A stretch of 64,000 nucleotides of DNA from Paraburkholderia ribeironis. Lineage in GTDB: Bacteria > Pseudomonadota > Gammaproteobacteria > Burkholderiales > Burkholderiaceae. Below the pieces are notes generated by a model. It ran no database searches and was not told where the DNA came from. It saw only the letters and a list, made by a program, of their open reading frames with translations. This document shows, in pieces, positions 53,128 through 62,461 of this stretch (position 1 is the first letter of the stretch; every line of letters starts with the position of its first letter). The stretch spans positions 55,990 to 119,989 of the forward strand of contig NZ_CYGX02000060.1 in NCBI RefSeq assembly GCF_900019265.1. The letters run 5' to 3'. The position numbers were made by a program, and so were the translations under genes.

Positions 53128-54993
53128 ATGCCTTTGCCTACCCCCCCGAGCAAGCTCGGCAATCTCCTGCCGCCTGACGAATACAAGGCCAAAGCCGCCA
53201 CGCCAGCGCGTTCCGCCGCGAAAAAGCAGGCGGCCGTTGGGGAATCCACAGAGTCGGCCGATTTCGGCCCCGCCAGTGTCGCCGCGCCGATGACGCACGC
53301 CGCCAACGCCGCGACCACGTTGCGGCCGGTGCCGGCTGCATCGCCCGCTGCTGTCCAATCCGCCGCGCAACCCGCCCCAGCGCGCGGCCGCAAAACGAAG
53401 CAGACCGCCGCATTGTTGCAGCCGGTTCCGACCGCCCGTCCGCACGCCGAACCGGCTGTACCCGAGGATCAACCCGCGCCGGCCATCGCACGCGGGCTGC
53501 GTGCGAAAGAACCGCGGGCCAGCGTAACGGCCACCGCGGCCGCCGTGCCCGCCACGCGCGGCGCCGGCAAGAAGCGCGGCGCCGCCGCCGAACCGATCGA
53601 AGTGCAGAAGCTCTTCGTGCTCGACACGAACGTGCTGATGCACGATCCGAGCTGCCTGTTCCGTTTCGAGGAACACGACGTCTATCTGCCGATGATGACG
53701 TTGGAAGAACTCGACAACCACAAGAAGGGCATGTCGGAAGTCGCGCGTAACGCTCGCCAGGTGAGCCGCACGCTGGACGCGCTGGTGGCGAACGCCGGCA
53801 ACATATCCGACGGTATATCGCTCGCACGTCTGGGTAGCCGCGAGGCATCCGGACGCCTGTACTTCCAGACCCGCCTCACCGCGATCGAGCGCGTGGAAGG
53901 TCTGCCGGAAGGCAAAGCCGACAACCAGATCCTCGGTGTGGTGCGCGCGCTGCAGCGCGACCGGGCGGATCGCCAGGTCGTGCTGGTGTCGAAAGACATC
54001 AACATGCGCATCAAGGCGCACGCGCTCGGCCTGCCCGCCGAAGATTACTTCAACGACCAGGTGCTCGAAGACAGCGATCTGCTGTACACGGGCATCCGCA
54101 CGCTGCCGCAGGACTTCTGGACCCGGCACGCGAAGGGCATGGAAAGCTGGCAGGACACCAAAACCGGCACCACGTATTACCGCGTGACGGGTCCGCTTTG
54201 CGCATCGATGCTGGTCAACGAATTCGTCTATCTGGAGCCGCAGAACGGCGAGCCGGCGTTTCATGCGCTGGTGCGCGAGCTGAACGGCAAGACGGCGCTG
54301 CTGCAAACGCTGCGCGACTACGGCCACCACAAGAACAACGTGTGGGGTATCACGGCGCGCAATCGCGAGCAGAACTTCGCGCTGAACCTGCTGATGAATC
54401 CGGAAATCGACTTCGTCACCTTGCTTGGCCAGGCCGGCACCGGCAAGACGCTGGTCGCGCTCGCCGCCGGTCTCGCGCAGGTACTCGACGACAAGCGCTA
54501 CAACGAGATCATCGTGACGCGTGCGACGGTGCCGGTCGGTGAAGACATCGGCTTCCTGCCGGGTACGGAAGAGGAAAAAATGCAGCCGTGGATGGGTGCA
54601 TTCGACGACAACCTCGAAGTCCTGCAGAAAACCGACGACGCCGCCGGCGAATGGGGCCGCGCCGCAACCCAGGAGCTGATCCGCTCGCGCCTGAAGATCA
54701 AGAGCATGAACTTCATGCGCGGCCGCACATTCGTGGACAAGTATCTGATCATCGACGAAGCGCAGAACCTGACGCCGAAGCAGATGAAGACGCTGGTCAC
54801 GCGTGCGGGTCCCGGCACGAAGATCATTTGCCTGGGCAATATCGCGCAGATCGACACGCCTTACCTGACTGAAGGCAGTTCCGGGCTGACCTACGTGGTC
54901 GACCGCTTCAAGGGCTGGGCGCACAGCGGACACGTGACGCTGGCGCGGGGCGAGCGTTCGCGCCTCGCTGACTACGCGTCGGAAATTCTCTAG
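53128..54993 (+). CDS. phoH: PIN domain plus PhoH-type ATPase (PhoH2-like)
   Basis: A 621-aa protein. It has an Ala/Pro-rich N-terminal region (about 160 aa), a PIN RNase domain (KLFVLDTNVLMHDPS, about residues 160-300) and a PhoH ATPase (Walker A GQAGTGKTLVALAAG near 433; Walker B LIIDEAQNLTPKQ near 540). Such PIN-PhoH fusions act as RNA helicase/ribonucleases in other bacteria. The ATG at 53128 has a GAGGGAAA site and starts the Pro-rich segment. A strong terminator follows. Confidence 0.9.
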   Translation: MPLPTPPSKLGNLLPPDEYKAKAATPARSAAKKQAAVGESTESADFGPASVAAPMTHAANAATTLRPVPAASPAAVQSAAQPAPARGRKTKQTAALLQPVPTARPHAEPAVPEDQPAPAIARGLRAKEPRASVTATAAAVPATRGAGKKRGAAAEPIEVQKLFVLDTNVLMHDPSCLFRFEEHDVYLPMMTLEELDNHKKGMSEVARNARQVSRTLDALVANAGNISDGISLARLGSREASGRLYFQTRLTAIERVEGLPEGKADNQILGVVRALQRDRADRQVVLVSKDINMRIKAHALGLPAEDYFNDQVLEDSDLLYTGIRTLPQDFWTRHAKGMESWQDTKTGTTYYRVTGPLCASMLVNEFVYLEPQNGEPAFHALVRELNGKTALLQTLRDYGHHKNNVWGITARNREQNFALNLLMNPEIDFVTLLGQAGTGKTLVALAAGLAQVLDDKRYNEIIVTRATVPVGEDIGFLPGTEEEKMQPWMGAFDDNLEVLQKTDDAAGEWGRAATQELIRSRLKIKSMNFMRGRTFVDKYLIIDEAQNLTPKQMKTLVTRAGPGTKIICLGNIAQIDTPYLTEGSSGLTYVVDRFKGWAHSGHVTLARGERSRLADYASEIL

Positions 54994-55019
54994 GTCTCAA
55001 CCAGTCAGCTTCATCTTCA

Positions 55020-55058
55020 AAAAGCCGCGCCCGGAAAGTTCCGGGCGCGGCTTTTTTA
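55020..55058 (+). terminator. phoH terminator
   Basis: A 14-bp stem (AAGCCGCGCCCGG / CCGGGCGCGGCTT) with an AAAGTT-type loop and six T residues, 27 bp after the stop. Confidence 0.93.
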
Positions 55059-55201
55059 TTCGCCCGACGTTTCCAGCGGGCAACACTTAGTGCACGAACT
55101 TCAAGTAATTTATCAACAATTCTTGCCTGAGCCATATTCTGCGGGCTACCATCCCGACATCATCTGTCAGTCAATGAGCGCTTGACGCTCGCCTCGTCCT
55201 C

Positions 55202-56491
55202 ATGCGCCGACTCGCATTCCCGCTGCTGACCGTTCTGCTGCTCGCCGCCTGCGCTGGCGCGCCGCAAAAGACGTCGCGCGGGTCGAGCAGCTCGGTCGTG
55301 GCGGCGAACGGCGGGTATCATGCGCCGCCGCCCGGCTTGCCCCATTTTGTCGATCACAGCATCGGCCGCGAGGAAATCTCGATTCAGGCAATGAGTCTGG
55401 TCGGCGTCCCATACCGTTGGGGCGGCAATACGCCAGATAGCGGGTTTGATTGCAGCGGTCTGGTTCGCTATGTCGTGCTGCGCGCCGCATCGGTTGATCT
55501 ACCGCGCACTACCGCCGACATGAGCGGGCATGGCCAGTCGATCGAACCGGACGAAATCGCACCGGGCGATCTGATCTTTTTCAACACGACAGGACGCGCG
55601 CATTCGCATGTCGGCATTTACGTCGGCAAGCTGCGCTTCGTCAACGCGCCGTCGACTGGCGGGACCGTGCGGCTCGACTATCTGACCAATCCTTACTGGG
55701 CGAGGCGTTTCGACGGGATTCGCCGGGTGGCCGGACCGGCCGCGACACCGGCGCCGTTCGATACGCCGAGCTATCAGGCGGCGGCGCCACAGCCGGAACA
55801 TGGCGTACCGGTGGCGCAGACAGCGCCAACCTATACGGGGGAGACGGCGACGGTTGGACCGAGTGCGGCGACTTCCGCGGCGAGCGTCGCGCTACGGTCA
55901 CCGGCTTATGCGGCCGGGTCGTCGCAATCGCAGTGGCAATCACAGTGGCAGTCACAGTCGCAACCGGAGCCGCAAGCGCAGCCACAACCGCAAGCGCAAC
56001 AGCCGAACCGCGTTGCGGCGGCACCTCGTGCGCCGTCGGCGACGGCGGCTCAGTCAGTCGCGTCGACGACCGTCAGCAGGGCTAGCGCGCCGATGGCGCA
56101 AGCTGACCCCTTCGAACCGCCGCCGCCGGGCATAAGCGCGGCGCAGATGCAGGCCCGCGCCGCAGGGGCAACAGCACCGACGCCAGTTCCGGCCGCTCAA
56201 GCCAACGCGTATGACGCCGGCGTCGGTTCACCAGCGCAACCCGCCACGGTCACGCGCATCGGCAGGCAGACCGCGGCCGCTGGCACCCCCGACGCGATCG
56301 ACGCGGCTGCCGATGCGTTCGAGCCGCCGCCATCCGCTTCGGTGGCCGCGCGTCAGGCCCGGCAGGGCCAGCAAGCCGACACAAACGGCGGCGTGCGGAT
56401 AATGCGAGCCTCGAGCGCATCGCGTGGCATGCCCGCCCCCACTCAAACCAACGACGACCCCATCGCCCGCTTCGCGAACGGCAACTTCTGA
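55202..56491 (+). CDS. NlpC/P60 peptidoglycan endopeptidase lipoprotein with long Pro/Gln-rich tail
   Basis: A 429-aa lipoprotein with signal peptide and lipobox LLAAC (Cys17). The NlpC/P60 domain has catalytic Cys84 (GFDCSGLVRY), His136 (HSHVGIYVG) and a third polar residue Asn148. It likely cuts peptide stems in murein. The domain ends near residue 180; the remaining 250 residues are Ala/Pro/Gln/Ser-rich with short repeats (QSQWQSQWQSQSQ). That tail is far longer than in Spr-like enzymes. No partner is encoded nearby. Confidence 0.87.
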   Translation: MRRLAFPLLTVLLLAACAGAPQKTSRGSSSSVVAANGGYHAPPPGLPHFVDHSIGREEISIQAMSLVGVPYRWGGNTPDSGFDCSGLVRYVVLRAASVDLPRTTADMSGHGQSIEPDEIAPGDLIFFNTTGRAHSHVGIYVGKLRFVNAPSTGGTVRLDYLTNPYWARRFDGIRRVAGPAATPAPFDTPSYQAAAPQPEHGVPVAQTAPTYTGETATVGPSAATSAASVALRSPAYAAGSSQSQWQSQWQSQSQPEPQAQPQPQAQQPNRVAAAPRAPSATAAQSVASTTVSRASAPMAQADPFEPPPPGISAAQMQARAAGATAPTPVPAAQANAYDAGVGSPAQPATVTRIGRQTAAAGTPDAIDAAADAFEPPPSASVAARQARQGQQADTNGGVRIMRASSASRGMPAPTQTNDDPIARFANGNF

Positions 56492-56678
56492 CTTGGCGAG
56501 CGGTAACGGCTCACGCAAGCCGGCCGCATCCTGCGCTGACGCGCCGGGCAAACGGAGCGGGCATGCGCGCCGGCACAGTGCCCTGACTTCCGGCGCCGCA
56601 CCAAAGCCGGTTGCCCGGCACAGCAAGGCCGATGATCTGCTATCGTCATCGATATTCTTTTGACGGCGGGAGTTGGCG

Positions 56679-57482
56679 ATGGATCTCGGGCTGAAAGACA
56701 AGGTGGTGTTGATCACCGGCGGCAGCAAAGGGATCGGGTTCGCGTGCGCGCGAGCGTTCGGGCAGGAAGGCGCGAAAGTCGCGATCGTCTCGCGCGACCC
56801 CGCCAATCTAGCGCGCGCATACGAGCAGTTGAAACAGGAAGGCCTGCAGGTGCACCGGACTCGCGCCGATCTGCATGAACCGCATAGCGCCGTCGATATC
56901 GTCGAGGAAGTCAGCACCGCGATGGGCCCGATCGACGTGCTGATCAACAGCGCCGGCGCGGCGCGCCGCTATGACCCGGAGACGCTCGATGCCGACGCGT
57001 TCAAGGCCACCATGGAAGCGAAGTATTTCCCCTACATTTATCCACAGCAGGAAGTTCTGCGCCGCATGGCTGAGCGCGCGAAGCGCGGCGGCGGCGAGCC
57101 CGGCACGATCGTCAATATCATCGGCATGGGCGGCAAGATCGCGAGCGATATCCATATCGCCGGCGGCGCCGCGAATGCCGCACTGATGCTCGCCACCGTG
57201 GGTCTCGCCCACTACTACGCCCGCTACGGCATCCGCATCAACGCAATCAACCCGGGCCCGACGCTCACCGAGCGCGTCGAGGAAGCGGTCAGGCTCGAAG
57301 CGACGCTGCAAGGTATCGAAAGCGCGGAGGCGCTGGCGCGCGGGCAGGCGAAAACGCCGCTCGGACGCTATGCAAAACCGGAGGAAATTGCCGACGTCGC
57401 GCTGTTTCTGGCGAGTCGCCGCGCGAGCTATGTGACGGGCGCGATTGTCCCGATGGATGGCGCGAGCGCGCCGCTGATCTGA
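56679..57482 (+). CDS. SDR-family protein lacking the catalytic Ser-Tyr-Lys
   Basis: A 267-aa Rossmann-fold SDR with the nucleotide motif TGGSKGIG, the NSAG motif (LINSAGAARR) and the C-terminal VTGAIVPMDGASAP. Ungapped alignment by eye with FabG-type SDRs puts Gly where the catalytic Ser and Tyr lie, and Asn at the Lys position (IASDIHIAGGAANAALML). It may be catalytically altered or a non-enzymatic binder. The ATG at 56679 has a GGGAG site 6 nt upstream; a TTG at 56673 is in frame. Confidence 0.82.
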   Translation: MDLGLKDKVVLITGGSKGIGFACARAFGQEGAKVAIVSRDPANLARAYEQLKQEGLQVHRTRADLHEPHSAVDIVEEVSTAMGPIDVLINSAGAARRYDPETLDADAFKATMEAKYFPYIYPQQEVLRRMAERAKRGGGEPGTIVNIIGMGGKIASDIHIAGGAANAALMLATVGLAHYYARYGIRINAINPGPTLTERVEEAVRLEATLQGIESAEALARGQAKTPLGRYAKPEEIADVALFLASRRASYVTGAIVPMDGASAPLI

Positions 57483-57490
57483 GCGGCGCG

Positions 57491-57585
57491 CTGTCGAGCC
57501 GGTGTGCTGTCGAGCCGGTGTGCTGTCGAGCCGGTGTGCTGTCGAGCCGGTGTGCTGTCGGCCGGTGTGCTGTCGAGCCGGTGTG
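57491..57585. repeat. 16-bp tandem repeat between SDR gene and pit
   Basis: Six consecutive units of CTGTCGAGCCGGTGTG (the fifth lacks one base), 8 bp after the SDR stop, in the convergent gap. Confidence 0.95.
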
Positions 57586-57684
57586 CTATGGGCGACGTGT
57601 CAGGGCTTGCTGCATTGAAATCTGCACGTCAGAAACCGACGTCTGCGCCAGTGCCATCGACACGCCGGGCTGCGCCCGTCGCGC

Positions 57685-58695
57685 TTACAGGAAGCGGTGG
57701 CCGAACCACCAGCCACCCGCGGAGAGCACCGCGGAAGCTGGAATCGTCAGAACCCACGCCCACACGATATTGCCGGCCACGCCCCAGCGCACCGCGCTGA
57801 GCTTCTGCGTCGCGCCGACCCCGACGATCGCGCCGGTAATCGTATGCGTGGTGGAGACTGGAATGCCGAGCCACGATGCGCTAAACAGCGTAATCGCCCC
57901 GCCCGCCTCCGCACAAAAGCCGCCGACCGGCTTGAGCTTGGTGATCTTCTGGCCCATCGTGCGAACGATCCGCCAGCCGCCGAACAGCGTGCCCAGACCC
58001 ATCGACAGATAGCAGCCGCCGATCACCCACAGCGGCGGCGCGGCCGCCGCCGACGATGCAAAACCAGTCGCGATCAGCAACATCCAGATGATGCCGATGG
58101 TTTTCTGCGCGTCGTTGCCACCGTGGCCGAGGCTATACAGGCCCGCGGACAATAGTTGCAGACGCCGGAAGCGCCGGTCGACCTTGCTGGGCGGCGTGCG
58201 GAAGTAGAGCCACGACACCGCCAGCATGAAAAACGACCCGAGCACGAAGCCGAGCAGCGGCGAAACGAAGATGAACGCCACCGTCTTCACCAGGCCGTCC
58301 ATATTCAGCGAACTCCAACCCGACTTGGCGAGCGCCGCGCCCACCAGCCCGCCGATCAACGCGTGCGACGAACTGGACGGAATGCCGTAGTGCCAGGTGA
58401 TGATGTTCCAGGCGATCGCGCCGACCAGCGCGCCGAAAATCACGTAATGGTCGACGATAGTCGGGTCGATCGTGCCTTTGCCGACCGTCGCGGCCACTTT
58501 CAGGTGAAACACGAAATACGCGATGACGTTGAACGCCGCCGCGAAGGCCACCGCCTGTTGCGGTTTCAGCACACCGGTGGACACAACCGTGGCGATCGAG
58601 TTCGCCGCGTCGTGAAAGCCGTTCATGAAGTCGAAGACGAGCGCGACGACGACCAGGCCGGCGACGACCCAGAGAGCGAGTTCTATCGATTGCAT
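57685..58695 (-). CDS. pit: Low-affinity inorganic phosphate transporter, Pit family
   Basis: A 336-aa inner-membrane carrier with the duplicated PiT signature (FDFMNGFHDAANSIATVVST near the N-terminus; a second GNDAQ-type motif GHGGNDAQKTIGI) and about ten helices. It imports phosphate with protons. Its start codon overlaps the stop of the DUF47 gene (TAATG), a very common pair. Confidence 0.9.
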   Translation of the reverse strand: MQSIELALWVVAGLVVVALVFDFMNGFHDAANSIATVVSTGVLKPQQAVAFAAAFNVIAYFVFHLKVAATVGKGTIDPTIVDHYVIFGALVGAIAWNIITWHYGIPSSSSHALIGGLVGAALAKSGWSSLNMDGLVKTVAFIFVSPLLGFVLGSFFMLAVSWLYFRTPPSKVDRRFRRLQLLSAGLYSLGHGGNDAQKTIGIIWMLLIATGFASSAAAAPPLWVIGGCYLSMGLGTLFGGWRIVRTMGQKITKLKPVGGFCAEAGGAITLFSASWLGIPVSTTHTITGAIVGVGATQKLSAVRWGVAGNIVWAWVLTIPASAVLSAGGWWFGHRFL

Positions 58696-59321
58696 TATGC
58701 GTTTTCCAGCACGATGCCTTCGATGATGTTCGCTACATCTTCACACTTGTCCGTGATCGTTTCGAGCAACTCGTAAATTGCTTTCAGCTTGATCAACGTT
58801 TTGACGTTGTCTTCTTCGCGGAACAGTTTCGACATCGCCGCACGCAGCACGCGGTCGGCTTCCGATTCCAGCCGGTCGATTTCCTCGCAGGCCTTCAGGA
58901 TCTGGCTCGCCTGCTTCATGTCCGACAGCAGGTTGACGGCGAATTGCACGCGCTCGCAGGTCGCCGTGCAGATATGCGCCAGCTGGCTCGCTTCGGAAGT
59001 GACCGCCTGCACGTCGTACAGCGAGATCGCGGTGGCGACGTCCTCCATCAGATCGAGGATGTCGTCCATCGTGGTGATCAGCTTGTGGATCTCGTCGCGA
59101 TCGAGCGGCGTGATGAAGGTCTTGTGCAGCAGGTCGATGGTTTCGTGCGTGAGCTTGTCGGCGGCCTTTTCGGCTTTTTGCACGTTTTGCTTGTGGGTTT
59201 CTGCGTCCTGCAAATTGTCGATCAGCAGCTCGAGTTCGCGGCTCGCCGAGATGATGCACGTTGCATGCGCATTGAAGATTTCAAAGAACTTGCCCTCGGT
59301 GGGCATAAAACGACCGAACAT
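58695..59321 (-). CDS. DUF47 family PhoU-like phosphate transport accessory protein
   Basis: A 208-aa all-helical protein starting MFGRFMPTEGKFFEIFN, with the DUF47 motif TTMDDILDLMEDVATAI. The fold resembles PhoU. Paired DUF47-Pit genes suggest it regulates the transporter. It is the first gene of the two-gene operon. Confidence 0.88.
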   Translation of the reverse strand: MFGRFMPTEGKFFEIFNAHATCIISASRELELLIDNLQDAETHKQNVQKAEKAADKLTHETIDLLHKTFITPLDRDEIHKLITTMDDILDLMEDVATAISLYDVQAVTSEASQLAHICTATCERVQFAVNLLSDMKQASQILKACEEIDRLESEADRVLRAAMSKLFREEDNVKTLIKLKAIYELLETITDKCEDVANIIEGIVLENA

Positions 59322-59460
59322 TGGGATCCCGAAAATTGGTCATGTAATGACTGACATAAAACGGCCACATTGTACCGTTGCGGGACCGATGTCGCACTTT
59401 TCAGGGCGTCGTTACAACAGGCGCCGCGCTCGGCGCCCGCTTGGCGTCCGCATGACGCCT

Positions 59461-60846
59461 TTACTCGCTGTAGAAATTCTGCGCGCCGGCAAAATTGTCG
59501 AACTTCGTGAATTGACCATGGAACGTTAGCCGAACGGGTCCGATCGGACCATTCCGCTGTTTGCCGATGATGATCTCGGCGGTGCCCTTGTCCGGGCTGT
59601 CCGGGTTGTACACTTCGTCGCGGTAGATGAACAGGATCACGTCGGCGTCCTGCTCGATAGCGCCGGATTCGCGCAGATCCGACATGATCGGCCGCTTGTT
59701 CGGCCGCTGCTCGAGCCCCCGGTTCAGCTGCGACAATGCGATCACGGGTACGTCGAGTTCCTTCGCGAGGCCTTTGAGCGATCGCGAGATTTCCGAGATT
59801 TCGGTCGCGCGGTTTTCACCGGTTGAGGACCCGCTCATCAGCTGCAGGTAGTCGATGATGATGAGGCCGAGCTTGCCGCACTGGCGCGACAGCCGACGCG
59901 CGCGCGAGCGCAATTCCATCGGATTCAGACCGCCGGTCTCGTCGATGAAGATCTGCGCCTCGCTCATTTTCTGCACCGCGTGTGTGAGCTTCGGCCAATC
60001 CTCGTCGGTCAGACGCCCGGTTCGCATACGGTGCTGGTCGAGCCGGCCGACCGAGCCAAGCATCCGCATGGTGAGCTGCGAGCCCGGCATTTCCATCGAG
60101 AACACCGCGACCGGCAGGCCATACTCGACCGCCACGTATTCGCCGATGTTCATTGAAAACGCTGTTTTACCCATCGATGGACGGCCCGCGACGATGATCA
60201 GCTCACCGCCGTGCATGCCGGACGTCATGCGATCCAGATCGATGAAGCCGGTCGGCGTGCCGGTCACGTCGCTCGGATTGGCGGTGTGATACAGCGTGTC
60301 GATCCGCTCGACCACTTCGGTGAGCAACGGCCCGATTTCGAGGAAGCCCTGGGTGCCGCGCGCACCGTCTTCGGCGATCGAAAACACCTTCGATTCGGCT
60401 TCGTCCAGCAACTGCCGGACTTCCTTGCCCTGTGGATTGAACGCGTCGGCCGAGATTTCGTCGGCCACCGACACCAGCCGGCGCAGGACCGCGCGGTCGC
60501 GCACGATTTCCGCATAGCGGCGGATATTGGCCGCGCTCGGCGTGTTCTGCGCCAGCGCGTTCAGATAGGCCAGCCCGCCGACCTCGTCGGCCTTGCCCGA
60601 CGTGCCGAGCGCCTCGTACACGGTGATCACGTCGGCCGGTCGGGTGGCCGCGATCAGCTTGCCAATGTGTTCGAAGATGATGCGGTGGTCGTAGCGGTAA
60701 AAATCGCTCTGCGACAGGAAGTCGGCGATGCGGTCCCATGCCGCGTTGTCGAGCAGCAGTCCGCCCAGCACCGATTGCTCGGCCTCGATCGAATGCGGCG
60801 GGACTTTCAGCGACTCGAGTTGGGGATCTTTCGACGGTGCGTTCAT
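59461..60846 (-). CDS. dnaB: Replicative DNA helicase DnaB
   Basis: A 461-aa hexameric helicase with an N-terminal DnaB_N domain (PHSIEAEQSVLGGLLLDN) and a RecA-like C-terminal domain: Walker A GRPSMGKTAFSMNIGEY, then LIIIDYLQLMSGS. It unwinds DNA at the fork. No intein is seen. It lies downstream of rplI, as in many proteobacteria, beyond a terminator. Confidence 0.95.
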   Translation of the reverse strand: MNAPSKDPQLESLKVPPHSIEAEQSVLGGLLLDNAAWDRIADFLSQSDFYRYDHRIIFEHIGKLIAATRPADVITVYEALGTSGKADEVGGLAYLNALAQNTPSAANIRRYAEIVRDRAVLRRLVSVADEISADAFNPQGKEVRQLLDEAESKVFSIAEDGARGTQGFLEIGPLLTEVVERIDTLYHTANPSDVTGTPTGFIDLDRMTSGMHGGELIIVAGRPSMGKTAFSMNIGEYVAVEYGLPVAVFSMEMPGSQLTMRMLGSVGRLDQHRMRTGRLTDEDWPKLTHAVQKMSEAQIFIDETGGLNPMELRSRARRLSRQCGKLGLIIIDYLQLMSGSSTGENRATEISEISRSLKGLAKELDVPVIALSQLNRGLEQRPNKRPIMSDLRESGAIEQDADVILFIYRDEVYNPDSPDKGTAEIIIGKQRNGPIGPVRLTFHGQFTKFDNFAGAQNFYSE

Positions 60847-60905
60847 GGAGTGGGATTATCGGGTAATCAGGCGGCTGCGGCGAGTCCGAAAGCTAAAAAC
60901 GGCCA

Positions 60906-60942
60906 CAAAAAAAGCAGGGGCCGGTTACCCGGCCCCTGCTCT
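60906..60942 (-). terminator. rplI operon terminator
   Basis: The 12-bp stem AGCAGGGGCCGG / CCGGCCCCTGCT has a 4-nt loop. On the minus strand it is followed by seven T residues, 36 bp after the rplI stop. Confidence 0.92.
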
Positions 60943-60977
60943 TCGCCAGCAACATCCTGGCAAATGCGACTGACTGC

Positions 60978-61430
60978 TTACGCGTGTTCGCCGATCACGG
61001 CCACCGTCACATCGACGAGGACGTCGGTGTGCAGCGAGATCTGGACTGCGTGGTCGCCAACCATCTTCAGCGGGCCTTCCGGCAGGCGCACTTGCGCCTT
61101 TTCCACTGCGACGCCTTGCTTGGCCAGTGCTTCAGCGATGTCGGCGTTCGTCACCGAGCCGAACAGACGGCCGTCGACGCCAGCCTTCTGACTGATCTGA
61201 ACCGTCGAGCCGGCCAGTTTTTCGCCTTGTGCCTGAGCGGCAGCCAGCTTTTCAGCGGCGATCTTTTCGAGTTCAGCGCGGCGCACTTCGAATTCAGCCA
61301 GGGCTTCCTTCGTTGCACGGCGAGCCTGCTTGTTCGGGATCAGGAAGTTACGTGCGTAACCGTCCTTGACCTTCACGATATCGCCCAGGTTGCCCAGATT
61401 GACGACTTTTTCCAGAAGAATGATTTGCAT
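60978..61430 (-). CDS. rplI: 50S ribosomal protein L9
   Basis: A 150-aa L9 starting MQIILLEKVVNLGNLGDIV, with the conserved GYARNFLIPNKQA, the long connecting helix (Ala/Glu-rich) and the C-terminal rRNA-binding domain. It is the last gene of rpsF-priB-rpsR-rplI. Confidence 0.96.
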   Translation of the reverse strand: MQIILLEKVVNLGNLGDIVKVKDGYARNFLIPNKQARRATKEALAEFEVRRAELEKIAAEKLAAAQAQGEKLAGSTVQISQKAGVDGRLFGSVTNADIAEALAKQGVAVEKAQVRLPEGPLKMVGDHAVQISLHTDVLVDVTVAVIGEHA

Positions 61431-61457
61431 TCGGATGCTCCTTATCGCGTCGTCGGG

Positions 61458-61733
61458 TTAGGCCTTGTGCTGGTCGGTGTACGGCATCAGCGCGAGAAAA
61501 CGTGCGCGCTTGATTGCCGTGTCCAGCTGGCGTTGATAATGCGCCTTCGTACCCGTGAGACGCGCCGGCGTGATCTTGCCGTTTTCGCCGATGAAGTCCT
61601 TCAGCGTTTCGATGTCCTTGTAGTCGATGTACTCGACGCTGGCGGCCGTGAAACGGCAGAACTTCTTGCGCTTGAAGAGCGGATTTTGTTGCTGACGACG
61701 CTTGTCGAATTTCTTACCAGTCGGGCGGGGCAT
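61458..61733 (-). CDS. rpsR: 30S ribosomal protein S18
   Basis: A 91-aa S18 with KKFCRFTAASVEYIDYKDIE and GKITPARLTGTKAHYQRQLD. It starts 2 bp after priB and lies 27 bp before rplI. Confidence 0.96.
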   Translation of the reverse strand: MPRPTGKKFDKRRQQQNPLFKRKKFCRFTAASVEYIDYKDIETLKDFIGENGKITPARLTGTKAHYQRQLDTAIKRARFLALMPYTDQHKA

Positions 61734-61735
61734 GT

Positions 61736-62035
61736 TCAGTCCTTTCCAATGTCCTGCAATGCTGTGATGTGAAATACCAGAGTTCGCGCGTTGCGGTGCT
61801 TTTTCGCCAGGAAGCCGGTGAAGAGCGTTTCCACGCCCATCTGACAGCTTTCCAGCTTACCGCTCGCCTCGCCTGCGGCTACCGCCTGCATGGTCAGTTC
61901 GACTTGCCGGGCGATGCCGGCTTCAACGACTTCCGTGCGGTGATGCAACGTGCAGCCTGCAATCGGAACGCCGGCGGGGGTATAGCGCACCGGTTCGCGT
62001 TCGACGACGCTGGCCGTGAGTTGCAGCCGGTTCAT
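61736..62035 (-). CDS. priB: Primosomal replication protein N (PriB)
   Basis: A 99-aa single OB-fold protein (MNRLQLTASVVEREPVRYTP; GIARQVELTMQAVAAGE). It binds single-stranded DNA in replication restart with PriA. Its place between rpsF and rpsR is diagnostic. Confidence 0.92.
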   Translation of the reverse strand: MNRLQLTASVVEREPVRYTPAGVPIAGCTLHHRTEVVEAGIARQVELTMQAVAAGEASGKLESCQMGVETLFTGFLAKKHRNARTLVFHITALQDIGKD

Positions 62036-62086
62036 GTACCCTTTGGCGAAAGCGACGCTCTGTTCTGGTAGCTTAAATAGTGTGTC

Positions 62087-62461
62087 TTAAGCCTGCGCTT
62101 CGGACGGTTGCGTAGCAGCCGACTTCTTGGCTTCTTCGCGCTGCACTTCCTTCATCATCGGCGACGGGCCGGTTTCGGCCTTCTTCATCTTGACGATCAG
62201 GTGACGCAGAACGGCGTCGTTGAACTTGAATGCGTGTTCCAGCTCGTCGAGCGTGGTCTGGTCGCATTCGATGTTCATGCAGACGTAGTGAGCCTTCGCG
62301 AGTTTCTCGATCATGTAGGCCAGTTGGCGACGGCCCCAGTCTTCGATACGGTGGACCTGGCCACCGTGCGACGTGATCGTGCTCTTGTAACGCTCGATCA
62401 TGGCGGGCACCTGCTCGCTCTGATCGGGATGCACGATAAAGACGATTTCATAATGACGCAT
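62087..62461 (-). CDS. rpsF: 30S ribosomal protein S6
   Basis: A 124-aa S6 starting MRHYEIVFIVHPDQSEQVP after an AAGGAG ribosome binding site, with VHRIEDWGRRQLAYMIEKL. The acidic/Ala-rich C-terminal tail is usual. First gene of the operon. Confidence 0.96.
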   Translation of the reverse strand: MRHYEIVFIVHPDQSEQVPAMIERYKSTITSHGGQVHRIEDWGRRQLAYMIEKLAKAHYVCMNIECDQTTLDELEHAFKFNDAVLRHLIVKMKKAETGPSPMMKEVQREEAKKSAATQPSEAQA

